Assembly: GCA_023255165.1 (NCBI GenBank)
Contig: JALRJD010000252.1
Span: 1 to 7,766, forward strand
DNA from: Porticoccaceae bacterium
Lineage (GTDB): Bacteria > Pseudomonadota > Gammaproteobacteria > Pseudomonadales > Porticoccaceae
DNA: 7,766 bases
Direction: 5' to 3'
A program made the position numbers and the translations under genes. This document shows, piece after piece, positions 5,616-7,766 of the stretch; the first letter of the stretch is position 1, and each line of letters starts with the position of its first letter. The notes beneath the pieces were generated by a model that worked only from the letters and a program-made list of their open reading frames with translations, was not told the DNA's origin and ran no database searches.

Positions 5616-6809
5616 TTAATTGTTGCCGCGGGGTTCACGGGGCATGCCAAGAGCCCTCTCTGCGATCAAATTGCGTTGAATCTGGTTGGTGCCGCCATAA
5701 ATCGTGTCGGCACGGGTAAACAAAAACATCGACTGCAGGCGATTGAGCGCATAGGGCTCGGCCTCTAGAATTTCACTATCTGAGCCCATTACATCCATCG
5801 CCAACTTGCCTAAATTGCGGTGCCAGGAGGACCAGTAGAGTTTGTAAATCATGCCCTCAGCCTGCAACTCACCCTCATCTGAACCAGACAAAACCCGCAG
5901 CGTGTTGTAGCGCATAATTCGCAGGCCAATATGGGCTTCTGCTATGCGCTGGCGCAATATTGGGTCGCGGTCCGCGCCATTGCTCTTGGCCAGCTGAACA
6001 ATGTCATTAAATTCATTTTGAAACAGCATCTGCTGGCCGAGAGTCGACACGCCGCGCTCAAAACCCAGCAGCGCCATAGCCACCTGCCAACCCTCACCGG
6101 GCTTGCCAACAATATCGTCAGCGCTACAGACGGCACTATCAAAAAACACTTCGTTAAATTCCGACGTGCCAGTGAGCTGTTCGATAGGCCGAATAGTGAC
6201 GCCGGGCTGGTTCATATCGAGCATAAAAAAGCCCAGACCTTTGTGACCCCTGGCCTCAGGGTCAGTGCGCGCAACCACGAAACAATACTGCGATTCATGG
6301 GCCAATGAGGTCCACACTTTCTGCCCAGTGATGTGCCAAACCTGGGCCTGCTCGTCGAAAACCGCTTTGGTTTTGACATTGGCCAGATCGGATCCCGCCG
6401 ACGGTTCGCTGTAGCCCTGACACCAGATCGCGTCACCGCTGCGAATAGCGGGCAGATATTTGGCTTTTTGCGCCTCGCTGCCATAGGCAATAAGGGTCGG
6501 CCCCATTAGCGTCTCACCTATATGGCCAATTCTTCCCGGGCCACCGGCGCGGGCGTACTCTTCATTAAAAATCACCTGCTGCTCAATCGTCGCGGCGCGA
6601 CCGCCCCAGGCCTGCGGCCAGCCAATACAGGTCCAGCCCGCCTCACCCATCTTGCGCTCCCAGGCTTTGCGCTCGTCGACAAAGCTGTGCTCATCACCGG
6701 GGCCGCCGCGAAAGCGAATCGCCTCAAACTCACCACAGAGGTTGTCACGCAACCAATTGGCCACCTCGCCGCGAAAGGCTTCGTCGCTGGCGCTAAAGCG
6801 TAATTTCAC
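5616..6809 (-). CDS. fadE30: FadE30-type acyl-CoA dehydrogenase of HIP catabolism
   Basis: The 397-residue acyl-CoA dehydrogenase is expected to introduce the alpha,beta double bond in the propionyl chain of a HIP-CoA intermediate using FAD. Segments matching my memory of mycobacterial FadE30 (Rv3560c) include IWCQGYSEPSAGSDLA (128-143), GQKVWTSLAHESQ (162-174), TGTSEFNEVFFD (213-224), FERGVSTLGQQ (250-260) and ADTIYGGTNQIQRNLIAERALG (367-388). The position that carries the catalytic Glu in MCAD-type enzymes is Gly372 here. Glu251 in FERG aligns instead with the catalytic Glu of isovaleryl-CoA dehydrogenase (LERL), so it is the likely base. The start is GTG (6809-6807), overlapping the TGA of the upstream gene as GTGA, with GAGG a few bases upstream, so translation is probably coupled. 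The fadE30-ipdF order is the same as in actinobacteria. Confidence 0.87.
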   Translation of the reverse strand: MKLRFSASDEAFRGEVANWLRDNLCGEFEAIRFRGGPGDEHSFVDERKAWERKMGEAGWTCIGWPQAWGGRAATIEQQVIFNEEYARAGGPGRIGHIGETLMGPTLIAYGSEAQKAKYLPAIRSGDAIWCQGYSEPSAGSDLANVKTKAVFDEQAQVWHITGQKVWTSLAHESQYCFVVARTDPEARGHKGLGFFMLDMNQPGVTIRPIEQLTGTSEFNEVFFDSAVCSADDIVGKPGEGWQVAMALLGFERGVSTLGQQMLFQNEFNDIVQLAKSNGADRDPILRQRIAEAHIGLRIMRYNTLRVLSGSDEGELQAEGMIYKLYWSSWHRNLGKLAMDVMGSDSEILEAEPYALNRLQSMFLFTRADTIYGGTNQIQRNLIAERALGMPREPRGNN

Positions 6810-7766
6810 AACGACACCTCGCTATCTAACAGTTGTTTGGCCAGGCGCTCGCGATGCTCACTGGCATTACCAAGAAAGCTCTCAAGGGCCTTGGCGCGCT
6901 TAAAATAGAGCTGTATATCGTATTCAGAGGTAATGCCAACGCCACCGTGGAGCTGGATACCACAACCGGCGTTAAAGAAAAAAGCTTCACTGCTGTAGGC
7001 TTTGGTGATGCTGGCTGCCTCAGCCAGAGTCTCAGCATCGCAGCTACCGGCGAGAAATTCATCGGCAATACAGGCGGCATAGTAGAGCCCTGAACGAGCC
7101 GACTCGGCCTTAAGCATCATATCGGCGCATTTATGTTTGATCGCCTGATAGGAGGCGATGGTGCGACCAAACTGCACCCGCTCTTTGATATAGGCCACCG
7201 AGATATCCAGGGACTGCTGCGCCCCACCCACCTGCTCAGCGGACACGGCAATAGCCGCCAGGTCGAGAATACTGTCGAGCAGCTGTGCCTGACACTGATC
7301 TTGATGTAGCGCCGCTCCGCCAAGACGCTGCTCAGGCGAGAGCACCAGCTTATCGAACTGCAGTTCGGCCAGACGCCGGGTTTGATCCATGGTTGGCAGG
7401 GATTTTACCGTTAGACCTTGAGTGCCGTTGTCGACAAACCACAGAGACACACCCTGTTCGCCGTTGGCAAAGGTTTCCTCGGCCGCCACAATAAAAAAGT
7501 CAGCGGTTTGGCCATTCAATACATGGCGTGAAATACCGTTTAAACAGACCCCCTGATCGCCAACAGTCGCCCGAACATCGATATCGCTGCCATGGGTTTG
7601 CACACCCGCATGGGCCAGCGTCGCTACCTGCCCCTCGAGAACACGCCCCAGGTATATCTCCTGCTGCTGTTCGCTGGCGGCCAGTCTAATGGCTGGCACG
7701 GCGAGAGCTGCGGTGGCAAGCAATGGAGAGCAGAGTAAAAATCGTCCGGTCTGTTCCAATGTGGCT
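6806..7766 (-). CDS. Acyl-CoA dehydrogenase subunit, N-terminus cut by the window edge
   Basis: At least 319 codons are visible and the frame is open to the right edge. The TTG at 7759 is not a believable start, because the text there (EQTGRFLLCSPLLATAALA) matches the middle of the N-terminal helical domain of the family. I estimate about 70-80 residues are missing. Counting from that TTG, typical C-terminal features are IKERVQFGRTIASYQAIKHKCADM (191-214) and GIQLHGGVGITSEYD (267-281). Neither usual place for the catalytic Glu is occupied: the HGGVG site has Gly, and the segment matching LERL of isovaleryl-CoA dehydrogenase reads LAAI (167-170). That resembles the non-catalytic partner in the heterotetrameric steroid acyl-CoA dehydrogenases (FadE31/32/33, ChsE1-ChsE2 type). 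The catalytic partner would be expected just upstream, outside the window. It ends in a four-base overlap with the fadE30-like gene. Which FadE it corresponds to is not resolved. Confidence 0.85.
   Translation of the reverse strand, partial: ATLEQTGRFLLCSPLLATAALAVPAIRLAASEQQQEIYLGRVLEGQVATLAHAGVQTHGSDIDVRATVGDQGVCLNGISRHVLNGQTADFFIVAAEETFANGEQGVSLWFVDNGTQGLTVKSLPTMDQTRRLAELQFDKLVLSPEQRLGGAALHQDQCQAQLLDSILDLAAIAVSAEQVGGAQQSLDISVAYIKERVQFGRTIASYQAIKHKCADMMLKAESARSGLYYAACIADEFLAGSCDAETLAEAASITKAYSSEAFFFNAGCGIQLHGGVGITSEYDIQLYFKRAKALESFLGNASEHRERLAKQLLDSEVSL

Noticed and set aside
5603..5650. N-terminal extension of IpdF (16 residues) overlapping the acyl-CoA dehydrogenase gene
   Set aside because: The internal ATG at 5602 has a good ribosome binding site and gives the family-like N-terminus.
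7085..7759. TTG at 7759 as the true start of the last gene
   Set aside because: The frame stays open to the edge and the residues there correspond to the interior of the acyl-CoA dehydrogenase fold, so the gene is partial.

Overview
This window looks like part of a steroid-degradation gene cluster from an environmental, probably marine, gammaproteobacterium. The taxonomic guess is an inference from moderate GC, proteobacterial-looking protein variants and short intergenic repeats; no taxonomic marker gene is present. The diagnostic proteins are a close IpdF-type short-chain dehydrogenase, a FadE30-type acyl-CoA dehydrogenase, a KstD-family flavoprotein, a BaiE-type hydroxysteroid dehydratase homologue and a eukaryote-type steroid 5-alpha-reductase.

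Layout. Positions 1-403 carry no confident gene. They hold an array of about eight 23-24 bp direct repeats (75-256), a small stem-loop next to it, and the leader of the first gene. Positions 404-1204 (+) encode a polytopic membrane protein of the SRD5A/DET2 family. Positions 1205-1339 separate two convergent transcription units and hold three different small repeat types. From 1340 to the right edge all six genes lie on the minus strand in a tight, operon-like array. In transcription order (right to left) they are: an acyl-CoA dehydrogenase subunit cut by the window edge (6806-7766), a fadE30-like acyl-CoA dehydrogenase (5616-6809, GTGA overlap), ipdF (4814-5602), a thiolase (3600-4799), a KstD-like FAD dehydrogenase (1811-3520, own A-rich leader and strong Shine-Dalgarno, GTG start) and a BaiE/SnoaL-like dehydratase (1340-1807).

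How the genes fit together. FadE30, IpdF and a thiolase are the beta-oxidation-like enzymes that trim the propionyl chain and attack the C/D rings of HIP (the bicyclic intermediate left after steroid A/B-ring cleavage). The order fadE30-ipdF-(...)-thiolase matches the order of the corresponding genes in the mycobacterial KstR2 regulon, as I know it. The last two genes of the operon, and the convergent 5-alpha-reductase gene, are nuclear-modifying enzymes: a ring desaturase, a candidate dehydratase for a ring hydroxyl, and a candidate double-bond reductase. Together they suggest a strain that handles hydroxylated and/or 5-alpha steroids (bile acids or sterol-like compounds) and feeds them to the HIP pathway. 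Other expected HIP genes (CoA ligase, IpdAB hydrolase, EchA20-type hydrolase, a TetR regulator) are not in this window.
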